Origin: Sphaerobacter sp. | GTDB lineage: Bacteria; Chloroflexota; Chloroflexia; Thermomicrobiales; Thermomicrobiaceae | DNA length: 57,973 nucleotides | Direction of reading: 5' to 3' | Assembly (NCBI GenBank): GCA_029961075.1 | Contig: JASBVL010000021.1 | Coordinates: 1-57,973, forward strand | Shown: piece after piece, positions 49,135-57,973 of the stretch | Position numbering within the stretch: position 1 is the first letter of the stretch | Layout of the letters: each line of letters opens with the position of its first letter | Notes under the pieces: model-generated | What the model was told of the DNA's origin: nothing | The model's input: only the letters and a program-made list of their open reading frames with translations | The model's database searches: none | Position numbers and translations under genes: made by a program

Positions 49135-51933
49135 CTACGCCTTGGCGGGCGTCCCCCCGAAGGGGGCGATCGGCAGCCGGACGGTGACCGTCGTCCCCTG
49201 GCCCGGCGTACTCTCCAGCGCGATCGTGCCGCCGTGCTCGCGCACGATGCGCTGCGTGATGTACAGCCCCAGCCCGGTGCCGCTCGCGAGCTGCCGGGCC
49301 CGCTCCGCCCGCGTGAACGGCTGGAAGAGCCGCGCCTGATCCGCCGGGGCGATCCCGATCCCCTGGTCGCTCACCGTCAGCTCCGCCTCGTCGCCGCTGC
49401 GCCCCAGCCGGAGGCGCACCTCGCCCCCGTCCGGCGAGTACTTCAGCGCGTTGGACACCAGGTTCGTCAGCACCTGCTCCAGCCGGTCGGGGTCCCAAAT
49501 CCCGACGATCTGCTCGGGCGCCTCCAGCGCCAGCGTGTGGCGCGGCGTCCGCTCGGGCGCGTGCTCGAACCGCGCCAGCACGCGCCGGGCCAGCTCGTTG
49601 AGCACCACCGGCTCGGGCCGCAGGTCGATCCGCCCCTGCTGGATGCGCGAGGCGTCGAGCAGGTCGGCGATCAGCCCCTCGAAGCGGTCGACCTGCGCCT
49701 GCAGCTCGCTAACGAACTCGCGGATCGCCTCGCGGTCCAGCTCCGGCTGGCGCAGCGCGTCCACCAGCAGGTAGACCCAGCCCTTCACCGTCGTCAGCGG
49801 CGTCTTCAGCTCGTGGGAGGCGACCGACAGGAACTCCTCGCGCGCCAGCACCGCTTGCTGCGCCTCCCGGTAGAGCATGGCGTTGTCGACCGCGAGCGCG
49901 GCCCGGTCGGCCAGCTCCTGGAGCAAGACGAGGTCGTCCTCGGTGTACGGCGCGCCGGGCTCCTCGCGCCACACCATCAGCGCGCCGATGCTGCGGGCGC
50001 GCACCGACAGCGGCGCGATCAGCAGGCTCTCCACCGGGCAGCGCTCGCGGTCGGTGCGCTGCTCCGGCAGCAGGCTGGCGTCGAGCTCTGCCGGGTCGAC
50101 GTGGGCGAGGTGCACCGGCCGGCCGTCGGCCATGACCGGCGCCAGCAGCCCGGCGTCGGTCCGCAGCGGAATGGGGGGGCGGGCCCGCAGCGCAGCCCGC
50201 TTGTCCGGGTCGGGGTGGTGGACGACGACCGGGTCGAGCCGCGCCTGGTCGGGGGCCAGCAGTCCGATGGCGCAGGGGCCCAGGATCTCCGCCACGTGGC
50301 CGCTGACCGTCTCCAGAATCGTCGGCAGGTCCAGGCTGGCCTCGGCGAAGTCCCGCGCCGCCTTGGCCAGCAGCGCCAGCCGCGCCGCCTGGCGCTCGGT
50401 CTGCTCCCGCGCCCGCTCGGCCTCGTAGTACAGGCGCGCATTGTCGACCGCGAGCGCGGCGCGCTGCGCGAGGTTCTCCACCAGCGGCAGGTCCGCTGCA
50501 CTGTACCGCCGCCCCGACTCATGGAAGATGAGCGAGATCGCCCCGAGGCTGCGCCCGCGCGCGATGAGCGGGGCCACCAGCAGGGAGCTCACCCCGACCT
50601 GCCGCACGATGTCGAGCGTCTCGGGCCGGGTGATCGTGGGCAAGTCGTCCTCCGTAACCTCCGCCACGATCTCCGCCTGGCCGCGCTGCAGGACACGCCA
50701 GAGGGGCGTGCTGGCCGGCGGGGCGCCCGGGTAGCGGCGCACCATCGCGCGCAGCAGCGCCTCCCGCGCCGGGTCGCTGTGCGCTGCTGCGACCCGCGCC
50801 ACGCTGCCGTCCTCGATCAGGTCGATGGTGCACCAGTCGGCCAGCACCGGCACGGCCAGCCGCGCCACGCTCGCCAGCGTCGTCTCGTAGTCGAGCGTGC
50901 TCGCCAGCAGCGCGCTCGCCTGCGCCAGGAAGGCGGCGCGCTGCTCGGCGGCCTCGGTCGCGGCGCGGGCCGCCCGCTCGGCCTCGTAGGCCCGCGCCCG
51001 GTCCACCGCCAGGGCGATGCGGTCGGCGACCCTTTGGAGCAGCTCGGCATCCCCCTCGGTGAAGGCCCGCGGGCGGGCCGTGCCGACCTGCACCACGCCG
51101 ATGACGTGACCCTCGACGACCAGGGGTGCCCCGAGCAGCGCCCGGAGCCCGTCCTGCCACAGCCGCGGGTGGGCTTGGGCGAGCTCGGCGGGGTCGTCCG
51201 CGATCACGGCGCGCCGCTCGGCCGCCACCCGGCCGGCGAAGCCGGTGCCGAGCGGCACGCGCACCTCGTCCAGGTGAGGGTCCGTCAGCCCGCGCGCTGC
51301 CGCTGGCCGTAGCGTGCCGTCCGCCGGGTCGACCAGCATGATGATGGCCGTCTCGACGTCGAGCGCCTCGCGGATCCGATCGAGCGACTGGTCGAGGAGC
51401 GCGTCGAGCGAGAGGTGCGCCAGCGCGGTGTCGGTTACCGCCTGCAAGCGCCGGAGCCGGTCCGCCGCCTGCTCGGCCGCGCTGCGGGCGGCCTGCTCGC
51501 TCGCCAGCAGGCGCGCCCGCTCCGCCTCGGCCTGCTTGCGCTCGGTGATGTCGCGGATGATGCTGGTCACGAGCAGGCCGTGCTCGGTCTCCAGGGGGCT
51601 GAGGCTGATCTCGGCGGGGAACTCGCTGCCGTCGCGCCGCCGCGCGAAGAGCTCCAGCCCGATCCCCATCGGCCGCGTGCGGGGCGCGGCGTTGTAGGCA
51701 CGCCGGTGCCGCCGGTGGACGGCACCGAACCGCTCGGGGATCAGGCACTCCACCGGCTGGCCGAGCAGCTCCTCCCGCGTGTAGCCGAAGAGCCGCTCGG
51801 CCTGCGCGTTGGCCAGCACGATCCGCCCGTCGCGGTCGACGATGACCATCGCGTCCGGTGCCGTCTCGAGCAGCGCCTCGTAGCCCCGCTCGGTGATCGC
51901 CAGGCCACCGAGCCGGCGCGATGGGGGCGTCAC
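49135..51933 (-). CDS. Soluble PAS/multi-GAF sensor histidine kinase
   Basis: 932 aa, no membrane span, so cytosolic sensing. A PAS domain at about 15-130 (ALLETAPDAMVIVDRDGRIV, NAQAERLFGYTREELLGQPV) is followed by three GAF domains (about 165-315, 340-500 and 525-690; note the repeated LAVDxARxYE ends). HisKA has His707 in SVASHELKTPLTTVKGW. HATPase has N box NLVSNALKYSP, G1 SDQGIGIAP, F box LFQPF, G2 GTGLGLYI. Start GTG at 51933 with GGAGGGGAGG. No response regulator gene is adjacent, so it is an orphan kinase. Confidence 0.9.
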   Translation of the reverse strand: MTPPSRRLGGLAITERGYEALLETAPDAMVIVDRDGRIVLANAQAERLFGYTREELLGQPVECLIPERFGAVHRRHRRAYNAAPRTRPMGIGLELFARRRDGSEFPAEISLSPLETEHGLLVTSIIRDITERKQAEAERARLLASEQAARSAAEQAADRLRRLQAVTDTALAHLSLDALLDQSLDRIREALDVETAIIMLVDPADGTLRPAAARGLTDPHLDEVRVPLGTGFAGRVAAERRAVIADDPAELAQAHPRLWQDGLRALLGAPLVVEGHVIGVVQVGTARPRAFTEGDAELLQRVADRIALAVDRARAYEAERAARAATEAAEQRAAFLAQASALLASTLDYETTLASVARLAVPVLADWCTIDLIEDGSVARVAAAHSDPAREALLRAMVRRYPGAPPASTPLWRVLQRGQAEIVAEVTEDDLPTITRPETLDIVRQVGVSSLLVAPLIARGRSLGAISLIFHESGRRYSAADLPLVENLAQRAALAVDNARLYYEAERAREQTERQAARLALLAKAARDFAEASLDLPTILETVSGHVAEILGPCAIGLLAPDQARLDPVVVHHPDPDKRAALRARPPIPLRTDAGLLAPVMADGRPVHLAHVDPAELDASLLPEQRTDRERCPVESLLIAPLSVRARSIGALMVWREEPGAPYTEDDLVLLQELADRAALAVDNAMLYREAQQAVLAREEFLSVASHELKTPLTTVKGWVYLLVDALRQPELDREAIREFVSELQAQVDRFEGLIADLLDASRIQQGRIDLRPEPVVLNELARRVLARFEHAPERTPRHTLALEAPEQIVGIWDPDRLEQVLTNLVSNALKYSPDGGEVRLRLGRSGDEAELTVSDQGIGIAPADQARLFQPFTRAERARQLASGTGLGLYITQRIVREHGGTIALESTPGQGTTVTVRLPIAPFGGTPAKA

Positions 51934-52151
51934 GACTCGTTTGCCTCCCCTCCTGCGGCCCGGTCTCCCGCGGGCGGCGTGGGGGGACCGCGTCCCAGGG
52001 CGTCGCGGCCACCGGGTGCCCACGGGGCCGCCAGACGGGACCCGGTCCCGCACCACACGGGCGGTGGCGGGCCGAGGCCCGCCCGTCGCCGCAATGCTAC
52101 CAGACCAGCGTCATGACTTAGCGGCGGGGCTGCGGCCCCGCGCCGGCGCTG

Positions 52152-52655
52152 CTACGAGGCCGGAAGGCGCTGCAGGGCATGCACCTCGTGGCGCAGGATG
52201 CAGCGCGCGATCTGGGCGAGGTGGACGGCGTCGTGCGCTGCCATATGGGCCACCAACTGCTGGATGGTGATCTCGCCGACCTCCGCGTGGACCCCGGCGC
52301 GCTGCCACTCCTCGGGGGCCAGCGCCTCCAGGAGCGCGATCTGCTCCTCGCGCAGGCGACAGAACGCTTCGAGCGCCTGGGTCAGCGACTGGTCGCGATA
52401 GCGTCTGGCCTGGGCCAAGGCCGCCTGATCGTAGGCGGCCAGCGCCGGCCGCTCCTCATCGCGCATGCGCCGCACCCGCTCGATCACGCGCTCCTCGGCG
52501 TCGCGCAGGTGGCACACGATCTCCACGATCGACCACGGGTCCTCGTCCGGACCGGCGGCGCGCACCACCTCGTCCGGCAGCCCGCGCAGCAGCGCCCGCA
52601 GCGTCTGCGGCGTCGCGCGGTAGACGTCCAGCAGCTCCGCTCGCTCGTTGAACAT
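52152..52655 (-). CDS. DinB superfamily protein
   Basis: 167 aa four-helix-bundle protein; the family binds a metal through three His and includes thiol-dependent transferases. Motifs: DPWSIVEIVCHLRDAEERVI (first His), TIQQLVAHMAAHDAVHLAQI (second and third His). ATG at 52655 with AGGAGGAGG. Not obviously linked to its neighbours. Substrate unknown. Confidence 0.88.
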   Translation of the reverse strand: MFNERAELLDVYRATPQTLRALLRGLPDEVVRAAGPDEDPWSIVEIVCHLRDAEERVIERVRRMRDEERPALAAYDQAALAQARRYRDQSLTQALEAFCRLREEQIALLEALAPEEWQRAGVHAEVGEITIQQLVAHMAAHDAVHLAQIARCILRHEVHALQRLPAS

Positions 52656-52796
52656 CCCCTGGCCTCCTCCTCTCGCCGCCGGTGCCGGTCCCCGGCTTCC
52701 GCCTCACCATGCGGCAAACGGTGCCACCTCGTCAAGGGGCGGGGCGCCGTGGGGCGGAGCGGCGCCGGACCCGGTGGTGGAGTGCTGGACCAGGAG

Positions 52797-53210
52797 CTAA
52801 GCGGGGAAGCGCGGCACACCCGCCGCGGCGGCCGCCGCACGCAGGCGCTCATCCAACGACGCGAGCGGGAGCCCCTCCCGCGCGGCCAACTCCAGGTACG
52901 CCGCGTCGTAGGCGCTCAAGCCGTGGGCGCGCGCCAGGTCGAGCAGGCTCGTCACCCCGAGATCGAAAGACCGCACCTGGATGGTGATCGGCAGTGCCCG
53001 AAGCAGCTCAACGAAGCGGACACTGTCGGCGGGGTGGAGCCGCTCCCGGCGCTCGGCGACGAGGAGCGCGTTCGCGATCTCGAACGGCCAGATGGCGGGG
53101 ACCAGGGCACTCGTGGTCCTCAGCGCGTCCAGTACCTCGTAGGGCGCTGACGTGGACTCGTCCGGAAAGCACCAGGCGAGCGCGATTGAGGCGTCAAGGA
53201 CGAACGCCAT
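52797..53210 (-). CDS. PIN-domain toxin (VapC-like ribonuclease)
   Basis: 137 aa. Acidic quartet Asp6 (VLDASIALAW), Glu44 (WPFEIANAL), Asp102 (SAYDAAYLELA), Asp120 (LASLDERLRAA): all four positions of an active Mg-dependent PIN ribonuclease are kept. ATG at 53210 shares one base with the antitoxin stop (TGATG). Expected to cleave tRNA or other RNA when the antitoxin is degraded. Confidence 0.92.
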   Translation of the reverse strand: MAFVLDASIALAWCFPDESTSAPYEVLDALRTTSALVPAIWPFEIANALLVAERRERLHPADSVRFVELLRALPITIQVRSFDLGVTSLLDLARAHGLSAYDAAYLELAAREGLPLASLDERLRAAAAAAGVPRFPA

Positions 53211-53449
53211 CAGTAGCGTCGTCCTTCCTCGATCAACTCGCGGATGGTGAGGGGGCCGAGCGACTTGTCCCGACCAAATGCCTTGAGCGCGTCGATCGTC
53301 TCCTCGATCGTCCGCTGTCGCACGCCGGGCGCCGGCACGAGCTGCGCCACCGGTACCCCATGCCGGGTGATGGTGATCGTCTTGCCCCGCTCCACCTCGT
53401 CAAGCAGGCGCGCCAGGTGCGTCTTCGCTTCGTAGGCCCCGACCATCAT
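53210..53449 (-). CDS. Phd/YefM-type antitoxin
   Basis: 79 aa. The N-terminal Phd/YefM DNA-binding fold (MVGAYEAKTHLARLLDEVER, GKTITITRHGVPVAQLVP) is followed by a C-terminal toxin-binding part (IEETIDALKAFGRDKSLGPL). First gene of the pair; ATG at 53449 with GGAGCG. It should repress its own promoter; a GACTAGTC palindrome with an adjacent GTCGAC lies 30-45 bases upstream (53480-53495). Confidence 0.92.
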   Translation of the reverse strand: MMVGAYEAKTHLARLLDEVERGKTITITRHGVPVAQLVPAPGVRQRTIEETIDALKAFGRDKSLGPLTIRELIEEGRRY

Positions 53450-54131
53450 CGCATGCGCTCCCGTCCTTGATACACTGGTCGACGACTAGTCTAATCGCCC
53501 GAGGCGACGAAGACAAGCAGCGCGGGCGCCGTCGCCGCCCCGCGCTCCTTGCCATGTCTGTCACGGATGCCAGGCGCAGGCACGACCGGGCCACCGCGCC
53601 CTGCTGGGTGACGATGATCGCTAACCCCCTTCTCGACCTTGGCTCGTGGGCGGGACAGTCGCGCCCGCGGTCCGCCTGCGTCGACGATCGTCGTGCTCGC
53701 TCCTGCTCACCCTCCGGGGTCCGGTGGTGCGCCTCACGCGCGCGGGAATTCGAGGCGATCGACGAGATCCCGCAGCGTCTCGCGATACGGGTCTGGCCCA
53801 GCCGTGTATACCGCTGGGAACTGATCCACGAGGCGCAGCGTTTCTTGAAGGATCGGATTCATCCAGCCGATCAGGCGGTCTCAACCGATCAACGCACCAC
53901 CCGTTGGACAGGATGCTGACCGGAGGTGTGCGTGGGCTGCACGACGGAGCAGGAGGACGAGCTGTGGATCGGGTGGCGGCGGGGTGAGTCGAGCAGGCGC
54001 ATCGGTCGTGCGCTTCGCCGCCACCCCTTGAGCGGGCGAGCGTTCCTCCCACGAAGCGGCGGCGCGCGCCCGCCCGATCGTTGCCGCTCCGCGCCCAGCC
54101 CCAACCCTCACCCGAGCCGCAAACGCAGGTC
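53450..54131. other. Intergenic, at most a small orphan frame
   Basis: About 680 bases. Palindrome GACTAGTC/GTCGAC at 53480-53495 may be the antitoxin operator. Apart from the small frame at 53734-53862, I see no supported gene; other open frames have high-GC shadow composition. Confidence 0.45.
53734..53862 (-). CDS. Possible small protein or gene remnant
   Basis: 42 aa from ATG at 53862: MNPILQETLRLVDQFPAVYT then AGPDPYRETLRDLVDRLEFP. Amino-acid mix and GC-ending codons look coding, and the same frame is open a few codons upstream. No good ribosome site seen. It may be the 3' end of a lost gene; family not recognised. Confidence 0.3.
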   Translation of the reverse strand: MNPILQETLRLVDQFPAVYTAGPDPYRETLRDLVDRLEFPRA

Positions 54132-54184
54132 TTGACAGGACACCGTTTGGTGTCGTATCCTCGCTTTGGACACCAAATGGTGTC
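54132..54184 (+). promoter_or_regulatory. Promoter with two perfect operators for the ArsR-type repressor
   Basis: TTGACA (54132-54137), 18-base spacer, TATCCT (54156-54161). Two perfect palindromes, GACACC-N4-GGTGTC at 54139-54154 (inside the spacer) and at 54169-54184 (around the transcription start), have centres 30 bp apart. This is a classic autorepression layout. Confidence 0.75.
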
Positions 54185-54245
54185 GCGGTCGGGGCCGGTC
54201 CGCAACGGTCTCGAATGCGCACCAGAGGTAGAGGGAGCGAGCTCC

Positions 54246-54557
54246 ATGCGAGATGTCTACCGGGCGGTAGCCGATCCGACGCGCCGCCGGATGATCCGCA
54301 TGCTGGCCGAGGCTGACGAGCTGCCCCTCCACGAGATCGCGGCCCAGTTCCGGATGGGCCGGACGGCCGTTTCCAAGCATTTGGCCGTGCTCAAGGAAGC
54401 CGGTCTTGTGATCGACCGCAAAGTTGGAAGGGAGACGCGCTACCGCCTGAACGCCGCTCCACTGCGCGAGATCCAAGAGTGGGTCTCGTTCTACGAGCGG
54501 TTCTGGGCTCAGCGGATCGATAGCCTCAAAGACCTCTTGGAGGAGGACAACGAATGA
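54246..54557 (+). CDS. ArsR-family winged-helix repressor
   Basis: 103 aa. DVYRAVADPTRRRMIRMLAE, LPLHEIAAQFRMGRTAVSKH (recognition helix), LAVLKEAGLVIDRKVGRETR (wing). No Cys metal site, so it belongs to the non-metal subgroup that often precedes SRPBCC genes. ATG at 54246 with GAGGGAGCG. The stop overlaps the next start (ATGA). Likely binds the two GACACC-N4-GGTGTC boxes upstream. Confidence 0.92.
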   Translation: MRDVYRAVADPTRRRMIRMLAEADELPLHEIAAQFRMGRTAVSKHLAVLKEAGLVIDRKVGRETRYRLNAAPLREIQEWVSFYERFWAQRIDSLKDLLEEDNE

Positions 54558-54976
54558 GCGAGACCGTCGTGCTGGAGACCGAGGTGAAGAGCCCCATCGA
54601 GCGGGTCTGGCACGCCCTGACCGATCCCGCTACGCTCTCCAAGTGGATGCTGTTCAAGTCGAACGACTTTCAGCCGGTCGTCGGGCACCGGTTTCAGTTC
54701 CGTGACGCGCCCGGCTGGGACGGCGTCGTCGAATGCGAAGTGATCGAAGTGGACAAGCCGCGCCGGCTCTCCTACACCTGGATGACCGAGGGGCAGGGCA
54801 ACCTGCGGCACGCGACGGTGATCAACTGGACGCTGACGGAGGTCGAGGGCGGCGTCACGCGGCTGCGTCTGGAGCAGCGCGGTTTCCGGCCCGAGGCCAC
54901 GCAGGAGATCGGCGGCGCCAAGTACAGCTGGACGGCGATGCTGGATCAGTTGCAGAGCCTCCTGGCCGCGGCGTAG
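54554..54976 (+). CDS. SRPBCC/AHSA1-family protein
   Basis: 140 aa START-like ligand-binding fold: [71 protein letters not shown], and a C-terminal helix [14 protein letters not shown]. Translationally coupled to the ArsR gene by ATGA, a very common pair. Ligand unknown. Confidence 0.9.
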   Translation: MSETVVLETEVKSPIERVWHALTDPATLSKWMLFKSNDFQPVVGHRFQFRDAPGWDGVVECEVIEVDKPRRLSYTWMTEGQGNLRHATVINWTLTEVEGGVTRLRLEQRGFRPEATQEIGGAKYSWTAMLDQLQSLLAAA

Positions 54977-55134
54977 CCGTCCGGCAGGCGGCACTGCGTC
55001 AGCCGCGATCGCGCGGGCAACGCGACCCGCCTCAACCAGCACCGCTGCGTTGCGGGACGATCGCACCGAGGTCACGCGGCTGGGATTCATTCGACGTACG
55101 GAGGCGATTCGCGATCGCTGAGGGGAGCCATGCA

Positions 55135-55611
55135 ATGACCGACACGCGGAAGACCGCCGAGAGCACCGCCGCGTCCGGCACGGAGTCCCAGGCATTCACG
55201 GAGGAGGAGCGCGCCGCCATGCGGGAGCGCGCCCAGGAGCAGAAGGCGGCCGCGCGCCGCGGCTCGCGCGCCAGCAAGGCGGATGGCGAGCGCGACGTGC
55301 TCGCGAAGATCGCCGAGATGGCGGAGCCGGATCGCACCATGGCCGAGCGGCTCCATGCCATCATCAAAGCCAGCGCGCCGGACCTCTCGCCGCGAACCTG
55401 GTACGGGATGCCCGCGTACGCCAAGGACGGCAAGGTCGTCTGCTTCTTCCAGAGCGCGGGAAAGTTCAAGACGCGGTACGCGACGCTCGGCTTCAACGAC
55501 TCGGCGCACCTCGACGAGGGCAACATGTGGCCCACCGCCTTCGCGCTGAAGGAGTTGACCGACGCTGAAGAGGAACGGATCAGCGCGCTCGTGCAGAAAG
55601 CGGTGAGTTGA
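55135..55611 (+). CDS. DUF1801/YdhG-like protein
   Basis: 158 aa. The N-terminal 60 residues are charged and helical ([20 protein letters not shown]), then the DUF1801 fold: [60 protein letters not shown]. Family members are sometimes called iron chaperones or resistance accessory proteins. ATG at 55135 with AGGGGAG. Confidence 0.85.
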   Translation: MTDTRKTAESTAASGTESQAFTEEERAAMRERAQEQKAAARRGSRASKADGERDVLAKIAEMAEPDRTMAERLHAIIKASAPDLSPRTWYGMPAYAKDGKVVCFFQSAGKFKTRYATLGFNDSAHLDEGNMWPTAFALKELTDAEEERISALVQKAVS

Positions 55612-55785
55612 GGGCTGAACTCGCCAGGGGGCCTGCCCTGGACGGGATCGGCGAACGGGGCGAGGCGTCCCCGCGGCCGCGCTGACGGACGAGAATCCAA
55701 CGCAGCCCTCGAAGCTGGCTCGGATCGCGCCAGGCGACGACGGCGGAGCCCGCGACGGCGGCTCCGCCTAACCGATGGAGGCACG

Positions 55786-57973
<2,188 letters not shown>

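Noticed and set aside
53621..54247. 208-codon minus-strand frame before the ArsR gene
   Set aside because: It runs across the ArsR promoter and operators, has no family signature and is Arg/Ser/Pro-rich; only the 42-codon frame at 53734-53862 looked faintly coding.

Overview
The window is high-GC bacterial DNA with mostly GC-ending codons, GTG starts and Shine-Dalgarno sequences close to starts. Secreted proteins with Chloroflexi-style C-terminal repeats, LLM-type flavin oxidoreductases, a DUF2795 protein and many intergenic repeats suggest a thermophilic Chloroflexota close to Thermomicrobia/Sphaerobacter. That assignment is inference; no rRNA or tRNA gene was seen. Layout: 1-588 is the N-terminus of 2-oxoglutarate dehydrogenase E1 (minus). 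589-2342 is a repeat-rich stretch with a decayed transposase. 2343-4592 encodes a secreted multi-Ig protein. 5160-5927 is an unknown acidic protein, followed by an inverted pair of 7-bp tandem arrays. 6194-12755 is addB-addA (minus), with an S9 peptidase diverging at 13090. 15545 is a CoA-transferase. 17089-19122 holds a restriction-system deletion scar joined to an AlbA/Schlafen-type ATP-binding protein. 19117-27834 is one minus-strand operon: ABC ATPase, two giant permease/M1-pseudopeptidase paralogues, two small permeases (one frameshifted), an ECF sigma factor, a further permease and a second ABC ATPase. 28423-35829 holds DedA, MarR, ribosomal protein L25, two LLM oxidoreductases, a VOC protein, an MFS carrier and a thioredoxin-like protein. 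35893-36495 is a RAYT transposase inside a cloud of REP-like hairpins. 36721 is a zinc-ribbon membrane protein. 37636-42395 is a methyltransferase plus helicase-nuclease restriction system. 42507-48441 holds a haem-binding protein, a CoA ester lyase, a small unknown, a uracil-DNA glycosylase fused to a molybdate-type regulator domain, modA, modB and a DUF2795 protein. 49135-51933 is a PAS/GAF histidine kinase, then DinB and a PIN/Phd toxin-antitoxin pair. 54132-57973 is an ArsR-controlled unit (ArsR, SRPBCC), then a DUF1801 protein and a UvrA paralogue with one frameshift, running off the window. The most unusual parts are: (1) the ABC operon whose two big paralogues carry an M1-aminopeptidase-like extracellular domain with the HExxH site lost, share a 1,476-bp tract that looks identical, and are co-transcribed with an ECF sigma factor; (2) the glycosylase-regulator fusion, which has lost the start of the regulator's DNA-binding domain; (3) the RAYT transposase with at least a dozen REP-like hairpins, plus a second long-palindrome family; (4) heptanucleotide tandem arrays at two intergenic sites. 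Two single-base frameshifts in short homopolymers may be real or sequencing errors.
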